Positions 35,739-45,529 are shown, numbered from the stretch's first letter. The stretch is 64,000 nucleotides of DNA from Vallitaleaceae bacterium (GCA_028277605.1 JANQFZ010000058.1:24597-88596), one strand, 5' to 3'. Notes: generated from the letters alone by a model not told the origin. A program made the numbers and translations.

Positions 35739-38700
35739 CTACTTTATTGTTATATCTTCGATTTTGATATTAGGATTCTTTAATGCTATGTCAATTAGCA
35801 TCATAAATTCAGCTACAAAATTTTCCATAGTATCATGCCTAAATATATCTTTGTTATACCTAAGAAAGCAAAAATAATCACCTTTTTTTGTAAGCTCTAC
35901 TGTCAGTCTAAAGTCTCTATCCTTAATCTTATTAATGTATTTGCAATCTTCAAAGTGTAGATTTGGGATACTAAAATCTATTAGAGAATCTGACTGATTA
36001 ACAAGAGATAGCATGGAATCTTTTAATTCATGTTCAAAATCATCAAATATTTTTTCAATAGGGTAATTCTGATGATCATAAACACCAAGCATGATATTTT
36101 TTACATACTCAAAGTTTTCACTAATGGTACTCTTGCGGTTTATTTTATTCTTAATAGGTACAGAATAAGCAAATGAACCAATTGAACTTTCAACATCAGC
36201 ATGACTCCTTCCAGCAACACCTGACCATAGAATAATTTCATCTTGATTTGTATAGTTATTTATAAGAACACTATATAATGAAAAGAAAACTATATAGTTT
36301 GTCAAATTATTCTTCTTAGTATAGATACTTAATCTATCTGTCATTTCTTTTGATATGTTAAATCTAATTACTTCTGTTTCATAATTTGATATATTTTTTC
36401 TTGGCATATCTGTTGGCATATTTAGTGGTGGTATTATTTCTTTATACTCATCAGTCCAGTATGTCTCCTCTTTTTTTATCACTCCTGAGTTAAAAGTTGA
36501 GTTTTGCCATTCTGAAAAATCTTTGTATTGAAGATTTAGTTTTGGAAGTAATTCACCTTTATATAGTTTGATAAATTCATCATACAATAAACGTCTTGAT
36601 TTGTAATCAAGAATAATCAGATGTGCATCAAACAACCATAAAAATTTTTCGGGTGAAAACTTAACAATTCCAACTCTAATAAGAGGAAAAGAATTTAAAT
36701 CAAAGCTTCTTACAAAACGTCTAACAATATCATCTAGCTCATTTTCTGTTGCTTCATATCTTTCAATTTTAAAATTCACTTCTTCATTTTTATGAATTAG
36801 TTGCATAGGCTCATTATTTTTTAATACGATACTTGTTCTTAGAGTTTCATGTCTTTCAATTAGCTTTTTAAATAACTTTTCAACTTTGTCAACATCTAAC
36901 ATTCCTTCAATTCTCATTATAGACGGCATATTAAAAGCTGTATCAATTCCTTTTAAACTGTTTAATTCAAAAAATCTCCTTTGTGTAGAAGATAGTTGAT
37001 AATAATCTTTTTTAACTGCCTTTTTAATATTGATAGCTACTGAACCCTTTGCATTATCTAATAAGCCTGCTAATTGTTGAATTGTTGGGCTATTAAACAT
37101 TTGTTGTAAATGTATTAGTGTGCCTGTCTCTTTATGTATTCGAGTTAAAATAATACTTGCTCCTAATGAGTCTCCTCCTAATTCAAAATAATTATCCGTA
37201 ATACCAATCTTATTAAATCCCAAATAATCCTTCCAATGTTTCATAATTATAGACTCATTTTCCGTTAAATCTTGTTTTGGTGCGATATCTTCTACGGGTG
37301 TTAAAGTATTATTTTCCTGTATGTTTTCTCTTAATAGTTTATTAATTTCAATCCCTTCATTTTTCATTAATAATGAATTATCAGAAGATCTTTTCGCCCA
37401 AAAAAATTTTCTTTCAAAAGGATATGTAGGAAGAGATATTCTTTTCCTTTTTTCTCTTGAATATAGCTTTTCCCAGTTGATTTTAAGACCTATACTCCAT
37501 AATTTACCTAATTGATTATAAAAATGTAGAGAATCTGATACAGTTTCTCTAGGATTTTTTAATACATTGACTAGAAAATGCGTATCTTTTTTAAATTGAC
37601 TCTTGTTAACAAAACTAGATAATACATTGCCAGATCCAACTTCCACAAATACCCGTGCAGATTCATTTAGCAATACCCTTATGCCATCATGGAATCTTAC
37701 GGTTCTTCTTAGATGACTTATCCAATATTCAACAGAAGTGGCTTCTTCTTCTTTTATCCATGTACCCGTTAAATTTGAAATGAAAGGTATTCTAGGTTTT
37801 GAGAAATTCGTTTTACTTAGAATATACCTAAAATCATCTACTATTGTCTCCATATGCTTTGAGTGAAATGCATGTGAAGTATGCAATCGTCTATAAGATA
37901 TACTTTTTTTACTTAGTTCAGTTTCAAGTTTTTCAATTTCACTTTCAGTTCCTGAAGGAACACACATAGACTCTCCATTTACTGATGCTATTTCTAAATT
38001 TGTATCTTTTATAAACTCTTGAATCTCATTTTCCGATAGTAAGACGCTCGTCATTGCTCCTTTTGAAGTAGTTTTCATTAGCTTACCTCTTGCTATAACT
38101 AAATCAAGACCTTCTTCAAAAGAAAAAACACCTGCAATACACGCAGCCACATATTCGCCTAAACTATGACCAATCAAACTTTCTGGAATTATGTCCATAT
38201 TTATTAACATTTTTGCTAATGCATATTCAAAACTAAATAAAAGAGGTTGTGCTATATTTGTATTATAAATATTGATCTCATTCTTATCTATACTTGGAAA
38301 GATTATCTCTCTCATATTAAGTCCCATTTTATTATTTAATACTTCGAAACAATAGTCCAATTCTTCTCTGAATAGTGACTCTTTATTATACAACTCTAAC
38401 GCCATATTGATATACTGGGAACCTTGTCCTGGAAACATAAATGTTACTTTATTTCTGTTGGTATTCTTTTGCAAAATATTTTTTGTATGATTATCAAGCT
38501 TTTCTATCACTTCACTAACGTTATTACAAGTTATAAAGTCCCTAAAGTCAAATTCTTTTCTTCCTATCTGTAAAGTATAAGCTATATCTGCAATATTTAC
38601 TTTATCATTATTTATTAAGTAATTCATTAAATTCATTTTCTGATGAACAACAGCTTCTTTTGTTTTACCAGAAAAGTTTAAAATATAATAATTTTTGTTT

Positions 38701-40016
38701 GGTTCATCACTATCTACTTGAGGTGCTTCTTCAAGTATTACATGTGCATTTGCTCCACCTATTCCAAATGAACTAACACCAGCAAATCTCTTTTTATCGT
38801 TTCTTTTCCAATCAGTTAACGTGTTATTTACATAAAATGGTGTTTGTTCAAAATTTATATTCGGATTACTTTTTTCATAATGAAGACTTTTAGGAATTTT
38901 TTCGTTTTTTAATGATAAAACTGTTTTAATCAATCCTGCTATCCCAGCTGCTGCATCCAGATGACCAATGTTTGATTTTACGGTTCCTATTGGACAATAT
39001 CCTTTGCTTGATGTGTTAAAACTTCTAGATAAAGCCTCTATTTCAATAGGATCACCAAGTAGAGTACCTGTCCCATGCGTTTCAATATAACTAATATCTT
39101 CTGGATTAACATCAGCCATAAATAAAGCATCTTTGATAACATCTACTTGTCCATCTACAGTAGGCGCTGTAAATCCAACTTTTACTGCGCCATCATTATT
39201 AGTTGCGCTACCCTTAATAACCGCATAAATATTGTCACCATCCTCTATTGCTTCTTCTAACCTTTTTAGGACAACAACACCAACACCTTCACCAATTACT
39301 GTACCACTAGATTTTGCATCGAATGCTCTACAATGTCCATCTGAAGAAAAAATCATTCCTTCTTGATAAATATATCCATTAACTTGTGGAAATGAAATCC
39401 TTACGCCCCCTGTCAGAGCCATATCACATTTTCCTGTTAACAATCCTTGACAAGCCATATCAACAGCGACTAAAGATGTAGCTGAAGCACTGCTTAAAGT
39501 AATACTTGGTCCTTTTAAATCTAACTTATGGGCTACTCTACTCCCCATATAATCTTTATCATTCAATTGTGATACAGCGAATTTTTCAGCTAAGGTATTA
39601 CATGTAAAGGTTGAAAGAGATTGATAGTATACATTAGAAGCAGCACCTGCATATATCCCAATTTTTCCATCAACTTTATCAGAACTATATCCCGCATCTT
39701 CTAAAGCTTCATATGAGCATTCATGAAATAATCTCATTTGTGGATCCATTATTTCTGCTTCTTTTGCTGTATATCCAAAAAAATTATTATCAAAATATCC
39801 TATATTATCAATAACTCCTTTTGCATTTACATATCTTTCGTTTTCAATTTCTTCTTTGGTAACACCTGCATTCAGTAACTCATCCTTTGAGAAAAAAGTT
39901 ATGGATTCATCACCATTCACTAAGTTTTGCCAAAATTCATCCTTATTCTTTGCCCCAGGAAACCTACAAGATAGACCAATAACAGCAATTTCTAATCCGT
40001 TTCTTTCATTCTTCAT
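35739..40016 (-). CDS. Hybrid PKS-NRPS protein, KS-AT-ACP-C, with altered KS and C active sites
   Basis: 1425 residues. KS at about 5-430 has the His residues H314 (THGTGT) and H352 (GHLDAAAG), but the catalytic Cys is replaced: the usual ACSSS reads ASATS, so S178 is in the Cys position. AT at about 515-820 has S618 (GHSLGE) and HAFHS, which favours malonyl-CoA. The ACP serine is S950 (GGDSL). The C-terminal condensation domain (about 1010-1425) has RHETLRT and YDHQNYP, but its HHxxxDG reads HLIILDY (1132-1138), so the catalytic second His is Leu. There is no KR, DH or TE. Loading by decarboxylation, or docking without catalysis, are possible roles. Confidence 0.9.
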   Translation of the reverse strand: MKNERNGLEIAVIGLSCRFPGAKNKDEFWQNLVNGDESITFFSKDELLNAGVTKEEIENERYVNAKGVIDNIGYFDNNFFGYTAKEAEIMDPQMRLFHECSYEALEDAGYSSDKVDGKIGIYAGAASNVYYQSLSTFTCNTLAEKFAVSQLNDKDYMGSRVAHKLDLKGPSITLSSASATSLVAVDMACQGLLTGKCDMALTGGVRISFPQVNGYIYQEGMIFSSDGHCRAFDAKSSGTVIGEGVGVVVLKRLEEAIEDGDNIYAVIKGSATNNDGAVKVGFTAPTVDGQVDVIKDALFMADVNPEDISYIETHGTGTLLGDPIEIEALSRSFNTSSKGYCPIGTVKSNIGHLDAAAGIAGLIKTVLSLKNEKIPKSLHYEKSNPNINFEQTPFYVNNTLTDWKRNDKKRFAGVSSFGIGGANAHVILEEAPQVDSDEPNKNYYILNFSGKTKEAVVHQKMNLMNYLINNDKVNIADIAYTLQIGRKEFDFRDFITCNNVSEVIEKLDNHTKNILQKNTNRNKVTFMFPGQGSQYINMALELYNKESLFREELDYCFEVLNNKMGLNMREIIFPSIDKNEINIYNTNIAQPLLFSFEYALAKMLINMDIIPESLIGHSLGEYVAACIAGVFSFEEGLDLVIARGKLMKTTSKGAMTSVLLSENEIQEFIKDTNLEIASVNGESMCVPSGTESEIEKLETELSKKSISYRRLHTSHAFHSKHMETIVDDFRYILSKTNFSKPRIPFISNLTGTWIKEEEATSVEYWISHLRRTVRFHDGIRVLLNESARVFVEVGSGNVLSSFVNKSQFKKDTHFLVNVLKNPRETVSDSLHFYNQLGKLWSIGLKINWEKLYSREKRKRISLPTYPFERKFFWAKRSSDNSLLMKNEGIEINKLLRENIQENNTLTPVEDIAPKQDLTENESIIMKHWKDYLGFNKIGITDNYFELGGDSLGASIILTRIHKETGTLIHLQQMFNSPTIQQLAGLLDNAKGSVAINIKKAVKKDYYQLSSTQRRFFELNSLKGIDTAFNMPSIMRIEGMLDVDKVEKLFKKLIERHETLRTSIVLKNNEPMQLIHKNEEVNFKIERYEATENELDDIVRRFVRSFDLNSFPLIRVGIVKFSPEKFLWLFDAHLIILDYKSRRLLYDEFIKLYKGELLPKLNLQYKDFSEWQNSTFNSGVIKKEETYWTDEYKEIIPPLNMPTDMPRKNISNYETEVIRFNISKEMTDRLSIYTKKNNLTNYIVFFSLYSVLINNYTNQDEIILWSGVAGRSHADVESSIGSFAYSVPIKNKINRKSTISENFEYVKNIMLGVYDHQNYPIEKIFDDFEHELKDSMLSLVNQSDSLIDFSIPNLHFEDCKYINKIKDRDFRLTVELTKKGDYFCFLRYNKDIFRHDTMENFVAEFMMLIDIALKNPNIKIEDITIK

Positions 40017-40077
40017 TTTTTATTCTCATTCCTTTCATATGATTAATATCAATTAATACCAACATCCCATTTTATTG

Positions 40078-42003
40078 TCAGGCTTGTTTTCTCCTCATTT
40101 TCATAAAAGAATTATTGATCCTATTTTTTGATTTTGTCAGCTTTTTATCGAAGTTCCTATTCAGCACTTTTTCTTTTGATGTAACTAAGTATTCCGCCAA
40201 CATACTTATTGTTGGATGTTCAAACATACTCACAACAGATAATTCTCTTCCTAAAATTTCATTAATCTTAGTATTTACTTCCATTATATCTAGTGAACTA
40301 CTTCCTATTTCAAAATAATTATCATGAATACCTATTACTTTTTCACCCAATACTTCCTTCCAAATGTTCATTATTTGATTTTCAATCGGCGTTTTTATTG
40401 TAACATCTTCTATACCTCTTACTAGCTCTTTACCGAACTCTTCTGGTACACCATGCGCTATTTTTTTTCTATCAACCTTACCTGTAGCTGTTTTAGGAAA
40501 TTCGTTTACTTTATAAAATTTAAATGGAATCATATATTCAGGCAAATGTAATTTCATTGTTTTTCTTAAATTATCTATATCTATATCACATTCACAAACT
40601 AAGAACACTATAAGCCTGTCTTCTTTACCATATCGTTTTTTGCACACAATTGCTTTATTAATTTTCTTATATTCTTCAATAACATTCTCAACTTCTTCAA
40701 ACTGTACTCTAAATCCTCTAATCTTAACTAGATTATCGTTACGTCCTAGTAACTCAATATTTCCACAAGGTAATACTCTTGCTAAATCACCTGTTCGATA
40801 AAGAATCGCATTATTATCATTTTCAACTGGATTTTTAACAAATTTTTCCTTTGTCATTTTAGGGAGATTTAAGTATGCTTTTGCGACACAATCTCCACTC
40901 ACACACATTTCCCCAATTTGTCCATTTTCTACCTGCAATAAATCTTCATCAAGTATATAAACTTTTGAATTGTATATTGGTTTTCCTATTGGTACATTGT
41001 TTAGTTTTCTATAAGATTTATTTGTTATCACTTCACGTGTATTGAAACAGGTAACATTTGAAGAACACTCTGTAGCACCATAAAGGTTTAATAAATCAAC
41101 TTTTGGAAACACTTTGTACCAACTTCTTACCATACTCATTGAAATAGGTTCAGCACTTGTTGTTGCAAATCTCAAATAGTCAAGTGTTTCATTATTTTTT
41201 TCTGCATAATGAATTATACCTTTAAAAAATGCAGGTGAAGCTAGTATATGTGTAATTTTATACTGTTTCAGTTTATTCCATAATAAATTGGAATCATAAA
41301 TATCTTCTCTTGAAAGAATTAGAGTAGGGATACCTTTTAATAAACCCCCAAATATCTCCCATGTTGCTGCCACAAGTGAATATGACTTTTGCAAGACTGT
41401 AACATCATTTTTTTGGAAAGGATATTCTTCCCACATCCAATAAAGTCTATTAAGAACAGAGCTTTCTTTAATTATGACACCTTTGGGATTACCGGTAGAA
41501 GAAGATGTATAAACGATATTAAGAATATACTCATTATCTAGGTCATTTTTTAGGTTAGTATTTAATTCTTGATTAATTAATTCATTGTTGTCATCAATAA
41601 CAATTAAAGTACCATTAAACTCAAAAGAAGTTGCCATGTGTTGACATAATAAAAAATCTATATCTGTATCTTTTATAATCCTATTTATTCTTGCTTCTGG
41701 ATAGCTAGTGTCTAAAGCAATATAAGTTCCACCAACTTTTATGATGGCTAGTAAGCCAACTATTAGTTCAATAGAGCGTTCCATGTATATTCCTATTTTA
41801 TCTCCAACTTTAAGTCCCCTAGACATAATAAATCTAGCCAACTTATTTGCTCTGTTATTTAACTCATAATAATTAATTGAATTATTTTTAAATACAAATG
41901 CTACTTTATGCGGATTTTTACTTGCTTCAAATTCAAATATTTCATTAATATGCAAATTATAATCAATGTACCTTTCAGTATCGTTAACTCCTATACATTG
42001 CAT
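40078..42003 (-). CDS. NRPS loading-type protein, A-PCP, without the amino-binding Asp
   Basis: 641 residues: adenylation domain (about 12-520) and carrier domain (about 535-620) with S570 in GSSSLD. Core motifs are present: VYTSSSTGNPKG (A3), LYGATE (A5), RTGDLAR (A7), KIRGFRV (A8) and K509 in TATGKVDRKK (A10). At the position of PheA D235, which holds the alpha-amino group, V211 is found (SLVAATWEIF). A hand-aligned code is V-A-W-L-A-T-L-S-N-K. Loss of this Asp is known for domains that load hydroxy, keto or aryl acids. It is the first gene of the operon; ATG has AGGGGGAG upstream. Confidence 0.9.
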   Translation of the reverse strand: MQCIGVNDTERYIDYNLHINEIFEFEASKNPHKVAFVFKNNSINYYELNNRANKLARFIMSRGLKVGDKIGIYMERSIELIVGLLAIIKVGGTYIALDTSYPEARINRIIKDTDIDFLLCQHMATSFEFNGTLIVIDDNNELINQELNTNLKNDLDNEYILNIVYTSSSTGNPKGVIIKESSVLNRLYWMWEEYPFQKNDVTVLQKSYSLVAATWEIFGGLLKGIPTLILSREDIYDSNLLWNKLKQYKITHILASPAFFKGIIHYAEKNNETLDYLRFATTSAEPISMSMVRSWYKVFPKVDLLNLYGATECSSNVTCFNTREVITNKSYRKLNNVPIGKPIYNSKVYILDEDLLQVENGQIGEMCVSGDCVAKAYLNLPKMTKEKFVKNPVENDNNAILYRTGDLARVLPCGNIELLGRNDNLVKIRGFRVQFEEVENVIEEYKKINKAIVCKKRYGKEDRLIVFLVCECDIDIDNLRKTMKLHLPEYMIPFKFYKVNEFPKTATGKVDRKKIAHGVPEEFGKELVRGIEDVTIKTPIENQIMNIWKEVLGEKVIGIHDNYFEIGSSSLDIMEVNTKINEILGRELSVVSMFEHPTISMLAEYLVTSKEKVLNRNFDKKLTKSKNRINNSFMKMRRKQA

Positions 42004-42482
42004 TTTACTCCCCCTAATAATTATTATTGATATTCAATATTATTATAATAAACGATCATTTAAAATTAAATTTTTAGATTAGCATACTTATACCAAACTA
42101 GAGTAACATATTAAAATTTTGGTTATTTATGAATAAAAAGTCGATTTTTGGCTATATTATGTTTTGATTATTATATCACACTAAATAAAATTGTCAATAC
42201 TATTTTTTTATTTGTAATATTAACCGCATTTAATGTTTAATTTTTATACAAATTTAACATTTTATTTTATTTTTAGTTTATGTGTATCTTAGATTATGAG
42301 TTAATATATTTTCATGTTTTTATGTTTTTATGTTAAAAAAAGTTAAGCTACACTCATAATCTTTATTTATTATAAAATTATAGACTATAAAGAATTCCTT
42401 TAGCTTGCATGTTTTAAGCATAGAATTAAATGTTAATACAAAAACTATAGCTAGTGTTTGTCACTACTTATAATGAATTGAG
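42004..42482. other. AT-rich divergent intergenic region
   Basis: About 480 bases between the NRPS and SDR genes with extremely low GC by eye and no gene. It contains an inverted repeat (42291-42301 with 42352-42362), a threefold ATGTTTTT direct repeat at about 42313-42333, and TATTGA-TAT-TCAATA at 42025-42039 in the NRPS leader. A TATAAT at about 42043-42051 could be the NRPS -10, but no good -35 is seen. Confidence 0.6.
42291..42362. repeat. Inverted repeat with 11-base perfect arms
   Basis: AGATTATGAGT (42291-42301) and ACTCATAATCT (42352-42362) enclose about 50 bases with three ATGTTTTT direct repeats. It lies ahead of the SDR gene and behind the NRPS promoter region, so it could be a regulatory site or a remnant of a mobile element end. 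Confidence 0.6.
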
Positions 42483-42491
42483 GTGTTATTT

Positions 42492-43268
42492 TTGAATAGA
42501 GGCTATGTCTTAATTACAGGTGGTAATAGTGGCATAGGATTACAGCTTGCCAAAGTCTTTGCAAAAAATACTTTTCCATTGATATTAATTGGCAGGAATA
42601 GGACATTACTTTTTAAAGCAAAAGCCATTATTAGAAGAAGATATCATGTACCTGTCCGTTTGATTCAATGTGATTTGACTCACAAAAAAAGTATTGATGA
42701 TGTGTATCATTATGTAAAAAGAAATAATATCCAAGTGGACATTTTGGTAAATAATGCAGGCTTTGGAACTTACGGATCATTTATAGAAACAGATTTAGAT
42801 AAAGAACTAGAATTAATTAAGCTAAATATAGCATGTGTAACCCATATGACCAAGTTGTTTTCTAAGGATATGGCTAAAAAAGGGTATGGAAAGATTTTAA
42901 ATATTTCTTCCTCTAGCGCCTTTCAACCAGGTCCCAATATGGCTGTTTACTTTGCTTCAAAAGCCTATATTCTTCATTTTAGTGAAGCTCTACACATTGA
43001 ATTAAAAAGATATGGTATTACAGTGACAGCTCTTTGTCCTGGACCTACTCATACTGATTTCACACATATTGCAAAAGGGCTAGGTAAAACCAGAATATAT
43101 AAGTCAACTTTATCTCCAAAAAAAGTTGCTGTAGAAGGCTATAAAGCCTTGATGAAGCATCAATTATTCGAGGTTATCGGTTTAAGAAATAAGCTGTTAA
43201 GAGCATTACTCCCATTTATTTCTAGAAAAACTGCTGTTGTATTAACTCAATATATGCTGTCAGAATAA
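42492..43268 (+). CDS. Short-chain dehydrogenase/reductase (DltE-like)
   Basis: About 258 residues of the classical SDR family: cofactor motif TGGNSGIG, NNAG in VDILVNNAGFG, catalytic Ser in ISSSSAF and YFASK as YxxxK. A C-terminal hydrophobic stretch may touch the membrane. TTG at 42492 is preferred as start, since GAGGTG lies six bases ahead; a GTG at 42483 overlaps that site. It is a single plus-strand gene with a strong terminator. It is divergent from the NRPS operon, but a link is not evident. Substrate unknown. Confidence 0.87.
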   Translation: MNRGYVLITGGNSGIGLQLAKVFAKNTFPLILIGRNRTLLFKAKAIIRRRYHVPVRLIQCDLTHKKSIDDVYHYVKRNNIQVDILVNNAGFGTYGSFIETDLDKELELIKLNIACVTHMTKLFSKDMAKKGYGKILNISSSSAFQPGPNMAVYFASKAYILHFSEALHIELKRYGITVTALCPGPTHTDFTHIAKGLGKTRIYKSTLSPKKVAVEGYKALMKHQLFEVIGLRNKLLRALLPFISRKTAVVLTQYMLSE

Positions 43269-43288
43269 GATAAGCTTATAAGACTCAT

Positions 43289-43334
43289 AAAAAAGGGCTG
43301 TCAGAAATTACTCATTTCAGACAGCCCTTTTTAT
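43289..43334 (+). terminator. Strong bidirectional terminator
   Basis: AAAAAGGGCTGTC and GACAGCCCTTTTT form a 13-base stem that continues through GAAAT/ATTTC after a single mismatch. T tracts follow on the plus strand (SDR gene) and A tracts precede, so it can also act for the histidine kinase gene on the minus strand. Confidence 0.88.
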
Positions 43335-43434
43335 TATGTTTTTTCTATGACTTAACGGTTTCATTATTAAATCTTAATTTGTTTTAGAACATGATTATAA
43401 CTCAATTAGAATGATAACCTGTATAGCCTTAGTT

Positions 43435-44853
43435 TTATGATTCTACTCTTTTACACTTTAGATAAATTCTAAATTCTGATCCTTCACCTACTCTGGAACG
43501 AACTTTTATTTTGCCTCCATGAGCAGATACAATTAATTTTGCTATAGCTAATCCTAACCCATGACCACTTTTGATCTTATGTCTAGAATCGTCAGTCCTA
43601 TAAAATCGATCAAATACTCTTTTAAGTTCATCTTTTGAAATACCCATGCCTGTATCTGATATTGCAATCATGTAGGTATCTGCTTCAAGCTTTCCTTTAA
43701 CCGTAATTGTACCTCCATCAGGAGTATATTTAACCGCATTATCCATAAAAATTCTTATGACCTGTTTGATACTATTTTTATCTAATAAAATAATAGCATC
43801 ATCTTGAATATCATCAATAATTTCATGCTTATTTTGAATCATTGTCGTTTCTTTTACTAGCTCTTTAAGAATACCTTGTATATGGATAGCTTCCATATTC
43901 ATTTTATGTGTCTGCTTATCATGTCTAGCAAGAAAAAGGAGCTTTTCTACTAGATCCTGCATATTATCCGATTCATTCTGCAAGGCAGCAATGGATTCAT
44001 CTAAAACTTCCTTATCTTCTTTTCCCCAGCGTGACAAGAGATTAGCATACCCTTTTATAACTGAAATAGGTGTCCTTAATTCATGGGATGCATCAGAGAC
44101 AAATTGCTGCTGCTTATAATAAGCCGTCTCTATTCTTTCTAACATATGATTGATGGTTTTTGCTAAGTCTTTTAACTCATATTTAGCCCCTTCAACATTA
44201 ATTCTAAGATTAAGGTTGTATTCTGAAATAGCTTGGGTGGTTGCTGTCATATCTTGGATAGGCTTTAAAACCTGTTTATTTAGCTTAGCACCCTTTCTAA
44301 TAATGTGAGTATTCCTTATTATCTCTACAATAAATATGGAGATAAGTAATAAAGCTAAACGCTTCATAGGTGTTGATATATTCTTTAGTAATTTAACATA
44401 ATAAGTCTGTTCACCTAATATGACCTTATTCTGCCTCCCAAAGTAATGCACATTATCTTCTACATAATAATAGGGACCATCAGCCTGTATTGGCCATTCA
44501 TAATCACTGTAAATCATTTGTTTCTTATCATTATAGATAATAACATTATAACTAGGATATTTTTCTATCCAGTCACCTGATACTAAAGTTGTTGGTGTCA
44601 AATTATTATTAATCTCATGAAATATAATATCTTGTTCTTGCTTTATACCCCATATAGTTGCAACAAGATATATCCCCATTGTAATAAGTAAAATAAGAAA
44701 TGTACTTGAAAATAAAAGCTTAAAATAAGTTACAGAGATTTTATAGCTTATAGAAAACTTTAATTTTCCTGAAATATTTCTTAAGAACCCATGAACTAGA
44801 TCAACCAGATTATTAACACCATCAGATGATTTAAATATCCTTTTCTTTTTCAT
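43435..44853 (-). CDS. Two-component sensor histidine kinase
   Basis: 472 residues. TM1 is at about 45-68 and TM2 at about 160-180, enclosing a roughly 90-residue extracellular sensor; a HAMP-like region is followed by the HisKA dimerisation helix with SHELRTPISVIKGYA, then N box DNAVKYTP, DTGMGIS and GHGLGLAIAK. The start overlaps the end of the response-regulator gene by 23 bases, so they are translationally coupled. The stimulus is unknown; neighbours give no clear hint. Confidence 0.93.
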   Translation of the reverse strand: MKKKRIFKSSDGVNNLVDLVHGFLRNISGKLKFSISYKISVTYFKLLFSSTFLILLITMGIYLVATIWGIKQEQDIIFHEINNNLTPTTLVSGDWIEKYPSYNVIIYNDKKQMIYSDYEWPIQADGPYYYVEDNVHYFGRQNKVILGEQTYYVKLLKNISTPMKRLALLLISIFIVEIIRNTHIIRKGAKLNKQVLKPIQDMTATTQAISEYNLNLRINVEGAKYELKDLAKTINHMLERIETAYYKQQQFVSDASHELRTPISVIKGYANLLSRWGKEDKEVLDESIAALQNESDNMQDLVEKLLFLARHDKQTHKMNMEAIHIQGILKELVKETTMIQNKHEIIDDIQDDAIILLDKNSIKQVIRIFMDNAVKYTPDGGTITVKGKLEADTYMIAISDTGMGISKDELKRVFDRFYRTDDSRHKIKSGHGLGLAIAKLIVSAHGGKIKVRSRVGEGSEFRIYLKCKRVES

Positions 44854-45529
44854 GTTTAAATAAATACCCTACCCCTCTTACTGTATGTATGAAATGAACT
44901 TGATATTTTTGATCAATTTTACTTCTAAGGTAACGGATATATACATCTATAATATTTGTATCACCTAAATAATCATATCCCCATACTTTATTCAATATTT
45001 GTTCTCTCGTTAAAACAATGTCCTGATTAGTCATGAGATAGTCCAGAAGTTCAAATTCTTTCTTGGTTAATACTATTGCATCATTGTTAAATGCAACTTC
45101 ATATTTACATTTATCTAATACAAGACCACCAATCTTCATCTGTTCCGAACTAGACTTTACATCCTGTTTATTTTTTCTACTTAAAGCTACACGGATACGT
45201 GCTAATAGCTCTTCAATTGCAAATGGCTTAGTCATATAATCATCAGCTCCCGTATCTAATCCCATGACTTTATCAGTAACATCATCTTTTGCTGTCAACA
45301 TGATGATAGGAACATCCGATACCTGTCTCACTCTTCTACATACCTCAATACCACTTAATTGAGGCAACATTAAGTCTAAAACAACTAGATCAATTTCAGG
45401 CTTAACAGATACTTCATAACCTTTTCTGCCGTCATTAGCTACAACAACGTCATAGCCCTCATGCTTTAATTCAAGTTGCAAAAAACGCGCAATTTTTTCT
45501 TCATCTTCTACTATAAGTATAGTAGCCAT
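44831..45529 (-). CDS. OmpR-family response regulator
   Basis: 232 residues: receiver domain with ED pair in IVEDEE, phospho-acceptor D52 (LDLMLP) and KPF in MTKPFAIEEL; winged-helix DNA-binding domain at about 130-230 with LTREQILNKVWGYDYLGDTN and HTVRGVGY. It is the cognate regulator of the overlapping kinase. It is preceded by a 285-base gap with a hairpin at 45735-45790. Confidence 0.95.
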   Translation of the reverse strand: MATILIVEDEEKIARFLQLELKHEGYDVVVANDGRKGYEVSVKPEIDLVVLDLMLPQLSGIEVCRRVRQVSDVPIIMLTAKDDVTDKVMGLDTGADDYMTKPFAIEELLARIRVALSRKNKQDVKSSSEQMKIGGLVLDKCKYEVAFNNDAIVLTKKEFELLDYLMTNQDIVLTREQILNKVWGYDYLGDTNIIDVYIRYLRSKIDQKYQVHFIHTVRGVGYLFKHEKEKDI

